Position numbers and translations under genes: made by a program. From positions 116,536 through 180,535 of the forward strand of contig JADBKU010000009.1 in NCBI GenBank assembly GCA_014896235.1: a stretch of 64,000 bases of DNA, read 5' to 3'. The stretch comes from a bacterium (GTDB lineage Bacteria > Desulfobacterota > Binatia > Binatales > Binataceae). Shown one piece after another: positions 17,693 through 27,923 of this stretch (its first letter is position 1; the number at the start of each line of letters is the position of its first letter). Under the pieces are notes generated by a model. That model ran no database searches. It saw only the letters and a program-made list of their open reading frames with translations, and was not told the origin of the DNA.

Positions 17693-18886
17693 TCACGCCG
17701 CGTCCGCCGCCTTGCGCAGCGCGCGCTCGATAATTTCGAGTCCAGCGTCGGCCTCCTCGCGCGTAAGATTAAGCGGCGGCAGCAGGCGCAGCACAGTATC
17801 GGCCGTACCGTTGACGAGCAGCTTGTCGGCGAGGCAGTCATCCACCACGGCTTTCGCCGGATGGCTCAGCACCACGCCGATGATCATCCCCTGACCGCGC
17901 ACTTCCCGGACATTGCGGCAGCCTTTGGCGATTTCACGCAGACGATCGGCAAGATAGCCCCCGACCTCGGCGGCGTTGGCGATCACTCGATCCTGCTCGA
18001 GCGCGTCGATTACGGCAAGCGCGGCGGCGCATGCGATCGGGTTTCCGCCGAAAGTCGAACCATGCGTGCCGGGCGTCATCACCGATGCGATTTCCGCCCG
18101 CGCGACCATCGCGCCGATCGGCAGTCCGCCGCCAAGCGCCTTGGCCAGCGTGATGATGTCCGGTTTGACGCCGGCCTGCTGGTAGCCGAACATCTTGCCC
18201 GTCCGGCCCATTCCGACCTGGACTTCGTCGACAATCAGCAAAATCCCGGCCCGATCGCAGAGGTCGCGCAACCGTCCCAGATAGTCTGGCGCGGGCGTGA
18301 CCACGCCGCCTTCGCCCTGAATCGGCTCGACCATGACGGCCGCCGTCTGGGGCGTAAGCGCCCGCTCGACCGCCGCAACGTCATTGTAGGGCACGAGCTT
18401 GAAACCGGGAACGAGCGGCTGGAACCCCTGATGGTACTTCTCCTGACCCGTCGCGCTGAGCGTGCCGAGCGTGCGGCCATGAAAAGAACCCAGCGTTGCG
18501 ATAATTTCGAAGCGGCCCGAGCCGTGGCCCCATCGCCGCGCGACTTTGATCGCGGCCTCATTCGCTTCCGCGCCGGAGTTGGCGAAAAAAACCCGCCCGT
18601 CGCCGAACAGCGTCGCAAGCTTCTCCGCCAGCCGCGCCATCGGCTCGGTATGGAAAACGTTCGAGACGTGGGTCAGCTTGTCGGCCTGTTCCTTGATCGC
18701 GCGGACGACCCGCGGATGGCCATGGCCGAGGCTGGTCACCGCAAGGCCGCAGAAAAAATCGAGGTAGCGGTTGCCGTCGGCGTCGTAAAGATAGGCGCCG
18801 TGGCCGCGCACGAACGCGAGCGGCGTGCAGCCGTAGGTATTGACGAGGTGGCGATGGGCCAAATCGACAATTTCCACGTTATTCAT
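17693..18886 (-). CDS. argD: Acetylornithine aminotransferase
   Basis: PLP aminotransferase converting N-acetylglutamate semialdehyde to N-acetylornithine; homologues can also act in the succinylated DAP branch. 397 aa. The PLP lysine is in TLAKALGGG, with upstream DEVQVGMGRTG and the SGAEANE phosphate/substrate motif. The start is moved from 18901 to ATG 18886, which has AAAGGAA a few bases upstream and gives the family-like beginning MNNVEIVDL. It lies between argB and argF. Confidence 0.95.
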   Translation of the reverse strand: MNNVEIVDLAHRHLVNTYGCTPLAFVRGHGAYLYDADGNRYLDFFCGLAVTSLGHGHPRVVRAIKEQADKLTHVSNVFHTEPMARLAEKLATLFGDGRVFFANSGAEANEAAIKVARRWGHGSGRFEIIATLGSFHGRTLGTLSATGQEKYHQGFQPLVPGFKLVPYNDVAAVERALTPQTAAVMVEPIQGEGGVVTPAPDYLGRLRDLCDRAGILLIVDEVQVGMGRTGKMFGYQQAGVKPDIITLAKALGGGLPIGAMVARAEIASVMTPGTHGSTFGGNPIACAAALAVIDALEQDRVIANAAEVGGYLADRLREIAKGCRNVREVRGQGMIIGVVLSHPAKAVVDDCLADKLLVNGTADTVLRLLPPLNLTREEADAGLEIIERALRKAADAA

Positions 18887-18994
18887 CGCAGTTCCTTTCA
18901 CTCAGCCGACGACGTTCCCCGGTCGGAACGACAAACCTGCGCCGCCGCCGCATGATCGTCAAGTCGCCGACGCTTTAGCAAACCCGCCGATTCG

Positions 18995-19921
18995 TCAGCG
19001 TGCCGCGGCCGTCCGGCGGGCGCGCGATATTTTGGCCGAACCCGTCCGCGCCAGAACCTCGGTGCCGATGCCGGCGTCCGTGAATATCTCCAGCAGGACG
19101 GCGTGACGCAATCGCCCGTCGATCACGTGGGCGCGGCTGGCGCCTGCGGCGAGAGCCTTGAGACAACACTCGACCTTGGGAATCATCCCCTCGCCGATCG
19201 AGCCGTCGGCGATCATCCGGCGGGCGCGCGCCGCTTCGAGCGACGGAATGAGCGCGCCTTTGGCGTCCTTCACGCCTTCGACGTCGGTCAGCAGAATCAG
19301 CTTTTCGGCCGCGAGCGCGCCGGCGATTTCGCCGGCCGCAACGTCGGCGTTGATATTGTAGGTTTCGCCGTCACGGCCGTGGCCGACCGGCGCGATCACC
19401 GGAATAAAGCCGGCTTCGCGCAGAGTCGCCAGCACGGCGGGATTGATCTCGGCGATTTCTCCGACCAGGCCGACATCGACGTTGGCCGCGCGGCCGGCGC
19501 CGTCCTTGACGACCATCTTGAGCTTGCGCGCGATCAGCAGATCGCCGTCCTTGCCAGAAATGCCGACGGCGCGGCCGCCCTTGCGCGAAATCAGCGCGAC
19601 AATCTCCTTATTGATCTTCTGCAGCACCATCTCGGCCGCGTCCATGGTCGCGGCGTCGGTCACGCGCATCCCGCGCACGAAATTCGATTTCAGGCCGAGC
19701 TTGCCGATCAACTCGGTGATTTGCGGACCGCCGCCGTGAACGACGACGACGTTGATCCCGACCGCCTGCAGCAGGATTACGTCTTCAGCGAAGCCGGCGC
19801 GCAGCTCCGGCGTGAGCATCGCGTGCCCGCCGTACTTGATGACGAAGGTCTTGCCGCGAAAACGCTGGATATAGGGCAGCGCTTCGATCAGAACGCTGGC
19901 TTTGTCGATCAGATTTTGCAC
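18995..19921 (-). CDS. argB: Acetylglutamate kinase
   Basis: Phosphorylates N-acetylglutamate, the usual feedback-controlled step of the cyclic arginine pathway. 308 aa with KYGGHAM at the N-terminus, VVHGGGPQI for substrate binding and a C-terminal VIDGR segment. It ends in a basic Ala/Arg tail of about 15 residues. It is the first arginine gene after hslU, about 75 bases downstream, so it may share the HslUV transcript. Confidence 0.96.
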   Translation of the reverse strand: MQNLIDKASVLIEALPYIQRFRGKTFVIKYGGHAMLTPELRAGFAEDVILLQAVGINVVVVHGGGPQITELIGKLGLKSNFVRGMRVTDAATMDAAEMVLQKINKEIVALISRKGGRAVGISGKDGDLLIARKLKMVVKDGAGRAANVDVGLVGEIAEINPAVLATLREAGFIPVIAPVGHGRDGETYNINADVAAGEIAGALAAEKLILLTDVEGVKDAKGALIPSLEAARARRMIADGSIGEGMIPKVECCLKALAAGASRAHVIDGRLRHAVLLEIFTDAGIGTEVLARTGSAKISRARRTAAAR

Positions 19922-19995
19922 TGGTTTTTGAAGTCGCCGGTTCGGCGCCGGCCATTCCGGCCTGAATTGGCTGGAACCGCCGGAAGGTTGCCTCT

Positions 19996-21384
19996 CTAAA
20001 GGATGTATCGCGACAGGTCTTCGTTCTTCACGATCGGATCGAGCCGCTGATGCACATAGGCGTCATCGATCGAAATTTCGCGTCCGGCCATTTCCGGCGC
20101 GTCGAACGACAAGTCTTCAAGCAGCCGTTCGAGCACGGTATGGAGCCGGCGGGCGCCGATATTTTCCGAGCGCGCGTTCACCTGCGCGGCAATTTCGGCC
20201 AGCGCCGCGATCGCCTCGGCGGTAAATCCTATCCGCACCTTTTCCGTCGCCAGCAGCGCCGTATATTGCCGGGTAAGCGCGTTTTCGGGCTCGGTCAGGA
20301 TGCGGATGAAGTCTTCCTTGGTCAGCGCGTTGAGCTCGACGCGGATTGGAAACCGCCCCTGGAACTCAGGAATCAGATCCGACGGCTTCGAGGTGTGAAA
20401 GGCGCCGGACGCGACGAAAAGAATGTGATCGGTGCGGACCACGCCATACTTGGTGTTGACGGTCGAACCCTCGACGATCGGCAGCAGGTCGCGCTGCACG
20501 CCTTCACGCGAAACGTCGGGGCCGTGCGCCGATTCGCGGCCGGCGATTTTGTCGATCTCGTCGATGAACACGATGCCAGACTGCTCGGCGCGCGCGATCG
20601 CCTCGCGCGTTACGTTGTCCATATCGACCAGGCGCGCGGATTCCTCCTGAGCGAGAATTTCGAGCGCTTCCGGCACTTTGACTTTGCGCCTGCGGCTCTT
20701 GCGCGGCATCATTTGGCTCAGCAGGTCCTTCATGCTCGCGCCCATCTCTTCCATCCCCTGGGGAGTGAGCACTTCTAGCATGGGCGTCGCCTGCTGCGTG
20801 ACTTCGATTTCGACTTCGCGCTCGTTCAAATAGCCGTCGCGCAATAACCGGCGCAGCTTTTCGCGCGTTTCGTTGTGCGAATCGGACTCGGCCACGCGCA
20901 GCGCGCCTTCGGCGTCGACAGTCGCGGGCTTGCGGGTTTTGCCCGGCGAAGACGGGTAAAGGATATCGAGCAGGCGCTCCTCGGCGCTGTCGCGGGCCTT
21001 CACCGCGACGCGCTCGCGCTCTTCCTCGCGCACCATCTTGATCGAAATTTCGACCAGGTCGCGGATCATCGACTCGACGTCGCGGCCGACGTAGCCGACC
21101 TCGGTGTAGCGCGAGGCTTCGACCTTGACGAACGGCGCCTGAGCAAGTTTCGCCAGCCGCCGGGCGATTTCGGTTTTGCCGACGCCGGTCGGCCCGATCA
21201 TCAGGATGTTCTTCGGCGCGATTTCGTCGCGCAGGTCGGGCGCCACGTTCTGCCGGCGCCATCGATTCCTGAGCGCGATCGCGACCGCGCGCTTGGCGTC
21301 ATGCTGGCCGACGATATAGCGATCCAGCTCGGAGACGATTTCGCGCGGCGTCATTACATTCGGTGATCCCATCTCTCCAGCCAT
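19996..21384 (-). CDS. hslU: ATP-dependent protease ATPase subunit HslU
   Basis: AAA+ unfoldase of the HslUV (ClpYQ) protease, 462 aa. Walker A is GPTGVGKTE, Walker B is IVFIDEIDK, and the C-terminus ends SRYIL, the tail that docks into HslV. The conserved beginning is [17 protein letters not shown]. Three starts are possible: ATG 21384 (used here), ATG 21372 and ATG 21354, the last matching typical family N-termini. A perfect hairpin occupies the whole gap to hslV and ends right against ATG 21384, so initiation there has no open ribosome site. Confidence 0.95.
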   Translation of the reverse strand: MAGEMGSPNVMTPREIVSELDRYIVGQHDAKRAVAIALRNRWRRQNVAPDLRDEIAPKNILMIGPTGVGKTEIARRLAKLAQAPFVKVEASRYTEVGYVGRDVESMIRDLVEISIKMVREEERERVAVKARDSAEERLLDILYPSSPGKTRKPATVDAEGALRVAESDSHNETREKLRRLLRDGYLNEREVEIEVTQQATPMLEVLTPQGMEEMGASMKDLLSQMMPRKSRRRKVKVPEALEILAQEESARLVDMDNVTREAIARAEQSGIVFIDEIDKIAGRESAHGPDVSREGVQRDLLPIVEGSTVNTKYGVVRTDHILFVASGAFHTSKPSDLIPEFQGRFPIRVELNALTKEDFIRILTEPENALTRQYTALLATEKVRIGFTAEAIAALAEIAAQVNARSENIGARRLHTVLERLLEDLSFDAPEMAGREISIDDAYVHQRLDPIVKNEDLSRYIL

Positions 21385-21412
21385 GGCGCGGCCGCGCGCA
21401 GGCGGCCGCGCC
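21385..21412 (-). promoter_or_regulatory. Perfect hairpin filling the hslV-hslU junction
   Basis: GGCGCGGCCGC and its exact complement form an 11-bp all-GC stem with a 6-base loop. It runs from the last base of the hslV stop codon to the base before ATG 21384. There is no T-tract, so it is more likely a processing, stability or translation-control element than a terminator. Confidence 0.6.
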
Positions 21413-21981
21413 TACAATTCTTCGATAACAAATTGATCATTGGTGTACACGCAAATCTCCGCCGCAACGCGCATCGCGCTCTCCGCGATCGTCCGCGCGT
21501 CGAGCGCGCCTCCGTGGCGAATCAGGGCGCGCGCCGCGGCCAGCGCATAGTTCCCGCCCGAACCGATTGCGATCAGGCCGTCGTCCGGCTCGATCACGTC
21601 GCCCGCGCCGGTGATTAGCAGCGAGCTTTCGGCGTCGGCCACGATCAGCATCGCCTCCAGCCGGCGCAGAATCCTATCGGTCCGCCAATCTTTCGCCAAT
21701 TCGACGGCGGCGCGCCGGAGATTGCCGTTCACCGACTGCAATTTGCTCTCGAATTTGTCGAACAGGGTCAGCGCGTCGGCGGTCGAGCCGGCGAATCCGG
21801 CCAGCACGGCGTTGTTGTGCAGGCGGCGGACCTTGCGCGCGCCACGCTTCATGATCGTCTGGCCGACGCTGACCTGTCCGTCGCCCGCCATCACCAGCTT
21901 GCCGCCGTGGCGCACGCAGAGAATCGTGGTGGCGCGCACCCGAACGTCGGGCGCGTCGGCGTCATGCGCGCGGATGGGCAC
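21412..21981 (-). CDS. hslV: ATP-dependent protease peptidase subunit HslV
   Basis: Threonine peptidase of the HslUV complex. The catalytic Thr is the first T of [10 protein letters not shown]. From GTG 21981 the protein is 189 aa and has a 17-residue propeptide ahead of that Thr, longer than the single Met of E. coli. A GTG at 21939 would leave only two residues. GTG 21981 has AGGAGGT eight bases upstream, but that sequence also encodes the conserved LQEVY end of XerC, so the ribosome site may be coincidental. With the long start it overlaps xerC by 20 bases. Confidence 0.94.
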   Translation of the reverse strand: MPIRAHDADAPDVRVRATTILCVRHGGKLVMAGDGQVSVGQTIMKRGARKVRRLHNNAVLAGFAGSTADALTLFDKFESKLQSVNGNLRRAAVELAKDWRTDRILRRLEAMLIVADAESSLLITGAGDVIEPDDGLIAIGSGGNYALAAARALIRHGGALDARTIAESAMRVAAEICVYTNDQFVIEEL

Positions 21982-22897
21982 GGCGGTAGACCTCCTGCAG
22001 ATGTTTGACGCTGACGTGAGTATAGCGCTGGGTGGTGCTCAGGCTGGCGTGGCCCAACATCTCCTGAATCGCGCGCAGGTCGGCGCCCGCGTCGAGCAGG
22101 TGAGTGGCGAAACAATGGCGCAAACCATGCGGCGTGAGCGTGGAATCCAAGCCCGCGTCGCGCAGGCGGCGCCCGACCAGTTTTTGCACCCAACGCACGG
22201 ACAATCGGCCGCCGCGCAAATTGGTGAAGACGGGGCTGTCAGGCGCCGCCGCGGCCGGCACGGCGGCGCGCCACGCCCGGATCGCATCGAGCGCGACTTC
22301 GCCGATCGGCGCGATCCGATCCTTGTTGCCTTTGCCCGCCCGCACCGTGACCATCCCGAGTTCTTCGTCGAGATCGCGCCAGCACAATCCAACCAGCTCG
22401 CTGACGCGGAGTCCGGCCGAATAAAGCGTTTCCAGAATCGCGCGGTCGCGCGCCGCCGCGGCGCCGGCGACGCTCTCCGGCGCCTCGATCAGGCGCGCGA
22501 CATCCGCGGCGGGCATCACCTGCGGCAGCCGTTGGCCGACTTTGGGCGCGCGGATCGAACGGGCGGGATTATCGGCGCCGAGGTTCGTCTCGCGCCAGCG
22601 GAAATAAGCCTTGATCGCAAACAGGCGGCGCTGGGTGGTGGCGCGGCTCGCGTGCTTCATGGTTTCGGCAAGATAGGCGCGCACATGGTCGGCCGAAATC
22701 AGCCCGGGCGACACGTCGCGCCGCTCTTCGCCGCATACGGACGGCGCGCGTTCCAGCAGGTAAAGGCGGAAATCCCGCAGGTCGCGCAGATAGCTTTTGA
22801 CCGTGTTCGCCGCCGCCCGCGACGCCATTCCGAGCGCTTCGCCGAAGCGTTCAAGCTCGCGTTCCATCGGCGCCGCCGCCTCGCCCGTGCCCGTCAT
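21962..22897 (-). CDS. xerC: Tyrosine recombinase XerC
   Basis: Site-specific recombinase that resolves chromosome dimers at dif with XerD. 311 aa with an N-terminal SAM-like core-binding domain and a C-terminal catalytic domain. The catalytic residues lie in LRVSELVGL (Arg), [12 protein letters not shown] (His/Arg) and TQRYTHVS (Tyr). The ending [12 protein letters not shown] is typical of XerC. Its location directly before hslVU is the common Deltaproteobacterial arrangement, which favours a housekeeping Xer protein over a mobile-element integrase. Confidence 0.92.
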   Translation of the reverse strand: MTGTGEAAAPMERELERFGEALGMASRAAANTVKSYLRDLRDFRLYLLERAPSVCGEERRDVSPGLISADHVRAYLAETMKHASRATTQRRLFAIKAYFRWRETNLGADNPARSIRAPKVGQRLPQVMPAADVARLIEAPESVAGAAAARDRAILETLYSAGLRVSELVGLCWRDLDEELGMVTVRAGKGNKDRIAPIGEVALDAIRAWRAAVPAAAAPDSPVFTNLRGGRLSVRWVQKLVGRRLRDAGLDSTLTPHGLRHCFATHLLDAGADLRAIQEMLGHASLSTTQRYTHVSVKHLQEVYRRAHPRA

Positions 22898-22958
22898 TCG
22901 GTTTATGCTATCAGCAGCTTCGGGCAGGCAAAAGGCGACGCCCGGACGCCCTGTGGCG

Positions 22959-23246
22959 ATGACCTGTTTTCATTGCGGCCGCGCGATCGCGGTGGACGAG
23001 CGGGTGGGCTTTCGCGATCGATGTCCCGGATGCGACCGGCCGCAACACGCATGCCTCAACTGCGCGCATCACGACCCCGCATATCACAACCAGTGCCGCG
23101 AAACGCAGGCCGATCTGGTGGCGGACAAGGACCGCGCCAATTTCTGCGAGTATTTCCGGCCGCGCGCCGCAGCGCCGGCGCGCGGCGTCTCCAGAACGGA
23201 CGACGCCCGCGCGCGGCTCGATGCGCTCTTCAAAAAGAAGTCCTGA
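22959..23246 (+). CDS. Small multi-cysteine zinc-ribbon protein upstream of glmU
   Basis: 95-aa protein with two CxxC knuckles (CFHC, CPGC) followed by CLNC and further Cys/His residues, eight cysteines in about 60 residues. This is a clear zinc-ribbon-type protein, with a charged C-terminal tail ending FKKKS. The ORF track extends upstream to 22797, but that part overlaps the xerC start; ATG 22959 gives the compact domain. It lies four bases before glmU, so the two are probably translated together. The function of the family is unknown to me. Confidence 0.7.
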   Translation: MTCFHCGRAIAVDERVGFRDRCPGCDRPQHACLNCAHHDPAYHNQCRETQADLVADKDRANFCEYFRPRAAAPARGVSRTDDARARLDALFKKKS

Positions 23247-23250
23247 AGCG

Positions 23251-24679
23251 ATGGAACGCCAGCTAGCCGCTATCGTGCTTGCCGCCGGGAGGGGAACGCG
23301 GATGCGCTCGGAGCGCGCCAAGGTCTCCCGAGATCTGGGCCGCACGATACTGCGCGCTTGAACCGATCGCGAGCCTCGCCCCGCGGCCGATCGTGGTCGT
23401 CGTCGGCCATCAGGCCGAGGCCGTCGAAAGCGCGGCGCGCGCCGCCGTTCCGAACGCGGCGATCGCCATCGCGCGGCAGGCGGAACAGCGCGGCACCGGC
23501 GACGCCGCGCGCGCCGCGCTCGGCGCGATCGATCCCGAATTCGCGGGCGAGATCCTGATCGGGTACGGCGACACTCCATTGATCAAGGCGGAAACGCTGC
23601 GCGAATTCGTCCGCGCGCATCGCGCGTGCGACGCGGAGCTTTCGTTCATCAGCGCCGAAATGAAGGATCCGGGGGCGTACGGCCGCGTGACGCGCGACCC
23701 GTCCGGCGCGGTCGCGGCAATCGTCGAAGCGCGCGACGCGACTCCGGCGATTCTGGCGATTCGCGAGATCAATACCGGCGTCTATCTGGCGGACGCCCGC
23801 TTGCTGCGCGCGGCGATCGCGGAATTGCGCGCCGACAATGCGCAGCGCGAGTACTATTTGACCGATATCGTTGCGATCGCGCGCCGCCGCGGCGCGCGCG
23901 TCAACGCCTGGCGCGCGCCCGACGCGGCGGAATTCGCAGGCATCAATTCGCGCGAGGAGATGGCCCGCATGGAAGAGTCGCTTCGCCATGAAGTGAACCG
24001 CCGCCTGATGGCCGCGGGAGTGACGCTGATCGATCCGGCGACGGCGTATATCGCGCCGGAAGCGGAAATCGGCCGCGACACGATTATCGGCCCCAACGTG
24101 CAGATTCTGGGCCGCTCGCGAATCGGCGCGGGCGTGATAATCGAAGGCACGGCATGGCTTAACGGCGTCGCCGTCGGCGACCGATCGCATCTCAAGATTT
24201 GCGTGCGCGCCGAGCATTGCGAAATCGGCCCGGATTGCGAAATCGGCCCGTTCGCCAACCTGCGCGAAGGCACGGAACTCGAGGGCCGCAACCGAATCGG
24301 GAATTTCGTCGAAACCAAGAAGGCGCGCATCGGCAGCGGCACCAAGGCGAGCCATCTGAGCTACCTCGGCGACGCGATCATCGGACGCGAAACCAATATC
24401 GGATGCGGCGTGATCACGGTCAATTACGACGGCTACGACAAGCACGTCACCCGCATCGGCGATCGCTGCATGGTCGGATGCGACACGCAACTGGTCGCGC
24501 CGGTAACTGTTGGCGACGACGTTTATGTCGCGTCGGGCACGACGATTTTGCGCGACGTCGGCGCCGGCGCGCTCGTCGTCTCGCATCATCCGCAACGCGA
24601 AAAGCCCGGATGGACCGCGGGCTGGCGCGCGCGCCACGCCGGGCATCCGAAAGCGCTGAAGAACGGCGCGGGCGAATGA
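23251..24679 (+). CDS. glmU: Bifunctional GlmU, disrupted by small deletions near the N-terminus
   Basis: Makes UDP-GlcNAc: the C-terminal left-handed beta-helix acetylates GlcN-1-P, and the N-terminal domain adds UMP. The start ATG 23251 opens LAAGRGTRM, the nucleotidyltransferase signature, but this frame ends at TGA 23359-23361. The rest (ALEPIASLAPRPIVVVVGH onward) continues in another frame to 24679 with many hexapeptide repeats. Around 23320-23358 the conserved KVLHE-type motif reads KVSRD, as if several bases were lost. GlmU is normally essential and glmS follows, so a sequencing or assembly error is the simplest reading. Confidence 0.9.
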
Positions 24680-24730
24680 TCGGCCGCGCCGGCAGATTCA
24701 TCGCGAACGGAAGATTAAAATAGGGTCGCT

Positions 24731-26563
24731 ATGTGCGGAATTATCGGATACGTCGGTTCGCGCGACGCCGCGCCGATCCTGATTGGCGGCCTCAGGCGGC
24801 TCGAATATCGCGGCTATGATTCCGCGGGCGTCGCCGCGCTCGACGGCGCCGGCCGGCTGGAAATCCGCCGCGCGGTCGGCAAGCTCGATAATTTGTGCGC
24901 GGCGCTGGAGCGCGCGCCCGTGCGCGGCCATATCGGGATCGGCCATACGCGATGGGCTACGCACGGCCGTCCGTCCGAAGAAAATGCGCATCCGCACAAA
25001 GCCGGTCCGGTCGCCGTAATCCATAACGGCATCATCGAGAACTACGTGGAGTTGCGCGCCGCCTTGCTCGCGCGCGGCCACAAACTCAGATCGGAAACCG
25101 ACACCGAACTGATTTCCCATCTGATCGAGGAGCGGCTCAAGGCCGGCGACGATTTGACCGAAGCGGTGCGCGCGGCGGTGCGCGAGCTTAAAGGATCGTT
25201 CTCGATCGTCGCGTTGGCCGAAAGCGATCCGGGCCGGCTGGTCGCCGCCAAAACCGCGACGCCGCTGGTGCTCGGCTTTGGCGACGGCGAAAATTTCGTC
25301 GCCTCGGATATTCCCGCGTTGCTGGAGCACACCCGCCGCGCGCTCGTGATGGAGGACGGCGAGCTGGCCGAAATTTCCGCCGACGGAATCCGTCTGACCG
25401 CGTTTGACGGCGCGCCGATCGCGCGCGCGCCGCGAGTCGTCGAATGGGACGCCGTGGCCGCGACCAAGGGCGGTTATCGGCATTATCTCCGCAAGGAGAT
25501 CGGCGAACAGCCGCAGGCGTGGATCGATACGCTGAGCGGCCGCGCCAGCGCGGGCGCGGCGGAGGTGCGCTTCGAGACGCCGATCCTGCCGCCGGCCGGT
25601 CCCGAGGCGATCGGGCGCATCGTGATGGTTTCGGCGGGCGCGTCGTGGATTTCCTCGTTGATCGGCAAATTCATGATCGAGGAGCTGGCCGGCATCCCGG
25701 CGGAGGTCGATTATTCGGCTGAATTCCGCTACCGCCGCCCGGCTATCGACGAGCGCACGCTGATCGTCGCCGTTTCGCAGTCCGGCGAAACCGCCGACAC
25801 GCTCGCCGCGATGGAAGAGGGGCGCCGGCGCGGCGCATGGCTGCTCGCGCTCACCAACACGGTCGATTCGTCGATCGCGCGCAAGGCCGACGCCCAGCTC
25901 TACACGCGCTGCGGTCCCGAAATCAGCGTCACCACCACCAAGTGTTTCCTCACGCAAATCGAGGCCTTCTACCTCTTCGCGATTCATCTGGCGCAGGCCC
26001 TCGGCCGCATCGATTCGCGCGAGGCCGAGGAGTTGCTGCGGCCCGCGTTCGCGATTCCGCAGCAAATCGAGATGGCGATTTCGCGCGAGCGCCAAATCGA
26101 GAAGATCGCGCGCAAGTACGGCAAGGCGCGCGATTTCCTCTATCTCGGCCGCGGCGTCAACTATCCCGTCGCGCTCGAAGGCGCGCTCAAGTTGAAGGAA
26201 ATTTCCTACATCCACGCCGAGGGCTACTCGGCCGGCGAAATGAAGCACGGGCCGATCGCGCTGATCGACGAGGAGATGCCGGTCGTCGTGATTATCCCGA
26301 ACGACAACGTCTTCGAAAAAACGCTGTCGAATCTGAAAGAGGTCGAATCGCGCAACGGCCGGATTATCGCCGTCACCGATCGGCGCACGCCCGAACTCGA
26401 AGAAGTCGCATGGGAAATTATTGACGTCCCCGCGACGAACCGCTTCCTGATGCCGGCGTTGACCACCGTGCCCTTGCAACTGCTCGCCTATCATATCGCG
26501 GTCTATCGCGGCGCCGACGTCGATCAGCCGCGCAATCTCGCCAAATCCGTCACCGTCGAATAG
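24731..26563 (+). CDS. glmS: Glutamine-fructose-6-phosphate aminotransferase (isomerizing)
   Basis: First step of hexosamine synthesis, making glucosamine-6-phosphate from fructose-6-phosphate and glutamine. 610 aa. Cys2 (MCGIIGYVG) is the glutaminase nucleophile. Two SIS domains follow, with VSQSGETADT in the first. The C-terminus ends in the hallmark VDQPRNLAKSVTVE. It lies 51 bases after glmU, forming a UDP-GlcNAc precursor pair. No glmS ribozyme is evident in the short leader. Confidence 0.97.
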   Translation: MCGIIGYVGSRDAAPILIGGLRRLEYRGYDSAGVAALDGAGRLEIRRAVGKLDNLCAALERAPVRGHIGIGHTRWATHGRPSEENAHPHKAGPVAVIHNGIIENYVELRAALLARGHKLRSETDTELISHLIEERLKAGDDLTEAVRAAVRELKGSFSIVALAESDPGRLVAAKTATPLVLGFGDGENFVASDIPALLEHTRRALVMEDGELAEISADGIRLTAFDGAPIARAPRVVEWDAVAATKGGYRHYLRKEIGEQPQAWIDTLSGRASAGAAEVRFETPILPPAGPEAIGRIVMVSAGASWISSLIGKFMIEELAGIPAEVDYSAEFRYRRPAIDERTLIVAVSQSGETADTLAAMEEGRRRGAWLLALTNTVDSSIARKADAQLYTRCGPEISVTTTKCFLTQIEAFYLFAIHLAQALGRIDSREAEELLRPAFAIPQQIEMAISRERQIEKIARKYGKARDFLYLGRGVNYPVALEGALKLKEISYIHAEGYSAGEMKHGPIALIDEEMPVVVIIPNDNVFEKTLSNLKEVESRNGRIIAVTDRRTPELEEVAWEIIDVPATNRFLMPALTTVPLQLLAYHIAVYRGADVDQPRNLAKSVTVE

Positions 26564-26673
26564 CAGGCCGCGCAAGGGCGGCTTTGACGGCGGCGCCGAA
26601 ATCGGCGTAAATCGCGAGGATAGGTCCGCCGCGGCGGCGTCAGTCCGGCCGCCGCGCTATCCAGGAGTTGGCC

Positions 26674-27858
26674 ATGCCCGAAAATCCACCGCTCGCCGGA
26701 ATCAAGGTCGTCGATTTCACCCGCTATCTCGCCGGACCCTTCTGCACTCAGATTCTCGGCGATTACGGCGCCGAGATTTTCAAAATCGAGCCGGTCGAAG
26801 GCGCGCGCGGCGAAATGGGCGACTACAGCGGCAAGGACACCTATTTCTTCCTGAGCACGAACCGCTCGAAAAAAAGCGTGCAGGTTTCGACCAAGACTCC
26901 CGAAGGGCGCGCCGTGTTGCAGCGGATGCTCGACAACGCCGACGTCGTCATCGACAATTTCCGCCCCGGCGTGATGGAGGCGCTCGGCTTCGGCTACGAG
27001 GCGCTCGCCGCGCGTAATCCGCGCATCATCGCCTGCTCGATCTCGGGCTTCGGCGCGAGCGGTCCGATGCGCGACTATCCCGGCTTCGACCAAATCGCGC
27101 AGGGCTTTTCGGGCCTGATGAGCGTGACGGGTACGAAGGAGAGCGGGCCGATGCGCGTCGGCATCGCGATCTGCGATCTGCTGGGCGGCATCTTCGCCGC
27201 GCAGGGAATATTGCTCGCGCTCGCAGCGCGCCATCGCACCGGCCGCGGCCAGAAGGTCGAAACCTCGCTGCTCGAGGCGATCGTCAGCATCCTGAGCTGG
27301 TCCGCCGGCATCTACTTCGACACCGGCAAAACGCCCGGGCCCGCCGGCAACCACCATCCGCTCTCCGCGCCGCACGGCGTCCATATGGCCGCCGATCGGC
27401 CCTTCAATATCTCATGCGGGAACGAAGCGATGTGGCGCACGTTCGTCAAGACGATCGGCCGGCCCGAACTCGCCGCCGATCCGCGCTTCGACAAACTCGG
27501 CCATCGCATCAAGCACCGCGACGCGCTCACCGCCGAAATCAACGCGGCGCTCAAGGACCATCCGGCGCAATACTGGATCGATCGCTTCAACGAAGCGGGC
27601 ATCCCCGCCGGCCCGATTCTGACGATCGAGGAGATGTTCAATCATCCGCAGGCCGCCGCGCGCGAACTGCTTTTGCGGATGCCGCATCCGGCGCTCGGCG
27701 AAATCAAGACCACGGGACTCGCGGTCAAGCTGGGCGAAACGCCCGGCCGGCCGTCGCGCCCGCCGCTGGTCGGCGAGCATACGGCGGATGTCCTCGCAGC
27801 GCTCGGCTACACGCCCGAGGAACTCGATCACCTCCGCAAAATCAAAGCCGTCCGTTGA
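26674..27858 (+). CDS. CaiB/BaiF class III CoA-transferase
   Basis: Transfers CoA between carboxylic acids through an aspartyl-CoA intermediate. 394 aa. The catalytic Asp is D168 in AICDLLGG; the N-terminus (LAGIKVVDFTRYLAGP) and NRSKKSV are typical of the formyl-CoA/succinyl-CoA group. ATG 26674 is chosen over TTG 26668 because AGGAG at 26662-26666 is well spaced for it. No acyl-CoA lyase or racemase is adjacent, so the substrate acid is open. Confidence 0.92.
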   Translation: MPENPPLAGIKVVDFTRYLAGPFCTQILGDYGAEIFKIEPVEGARGEMGDYSGKDTYFFLSTNRSKKSVQVSTKTPEGRAVLQRMLDNADVVIDNFRPGVMEALGFGYEALAARNPRIIACSISGFGASGPMRDYPGFDQIAQGFSGLMSVTGTKESGPMRVGIAICDLLGGIFAAQGILLALAARHRTGRGQKVETSLLEAIVSILSWSAGIYFDTGKTPGPAGNHHPLSAPHGVHMAADRPFNISCGNEAMWRTFVKTIGRPELAADPRFDKLGHRIKHRDALTAEINAALKDHPAQYWIDRFNEAGIPAGPILTIEEMFNHPQAAARELLLRMPHPALGEIKTTGLAVKLGETPGRPSRPPLVGEHTADVLAALGYTPEELDHLRKIKAVR

Positions 27859-27923
27859 ATTCAGCGGAGACCTTTGCAAATGCTGATTCCCGATCTTGGA
27901 TTATTCGCGGAGTGGCGTCCTCG

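Noticed and set aside
24698-26575. 625-codon minus-strand ORF opposite glmS
   Set aside because: Shadow of a clear GlmS coding region; composition is Asp/Arg/Gly-biased.
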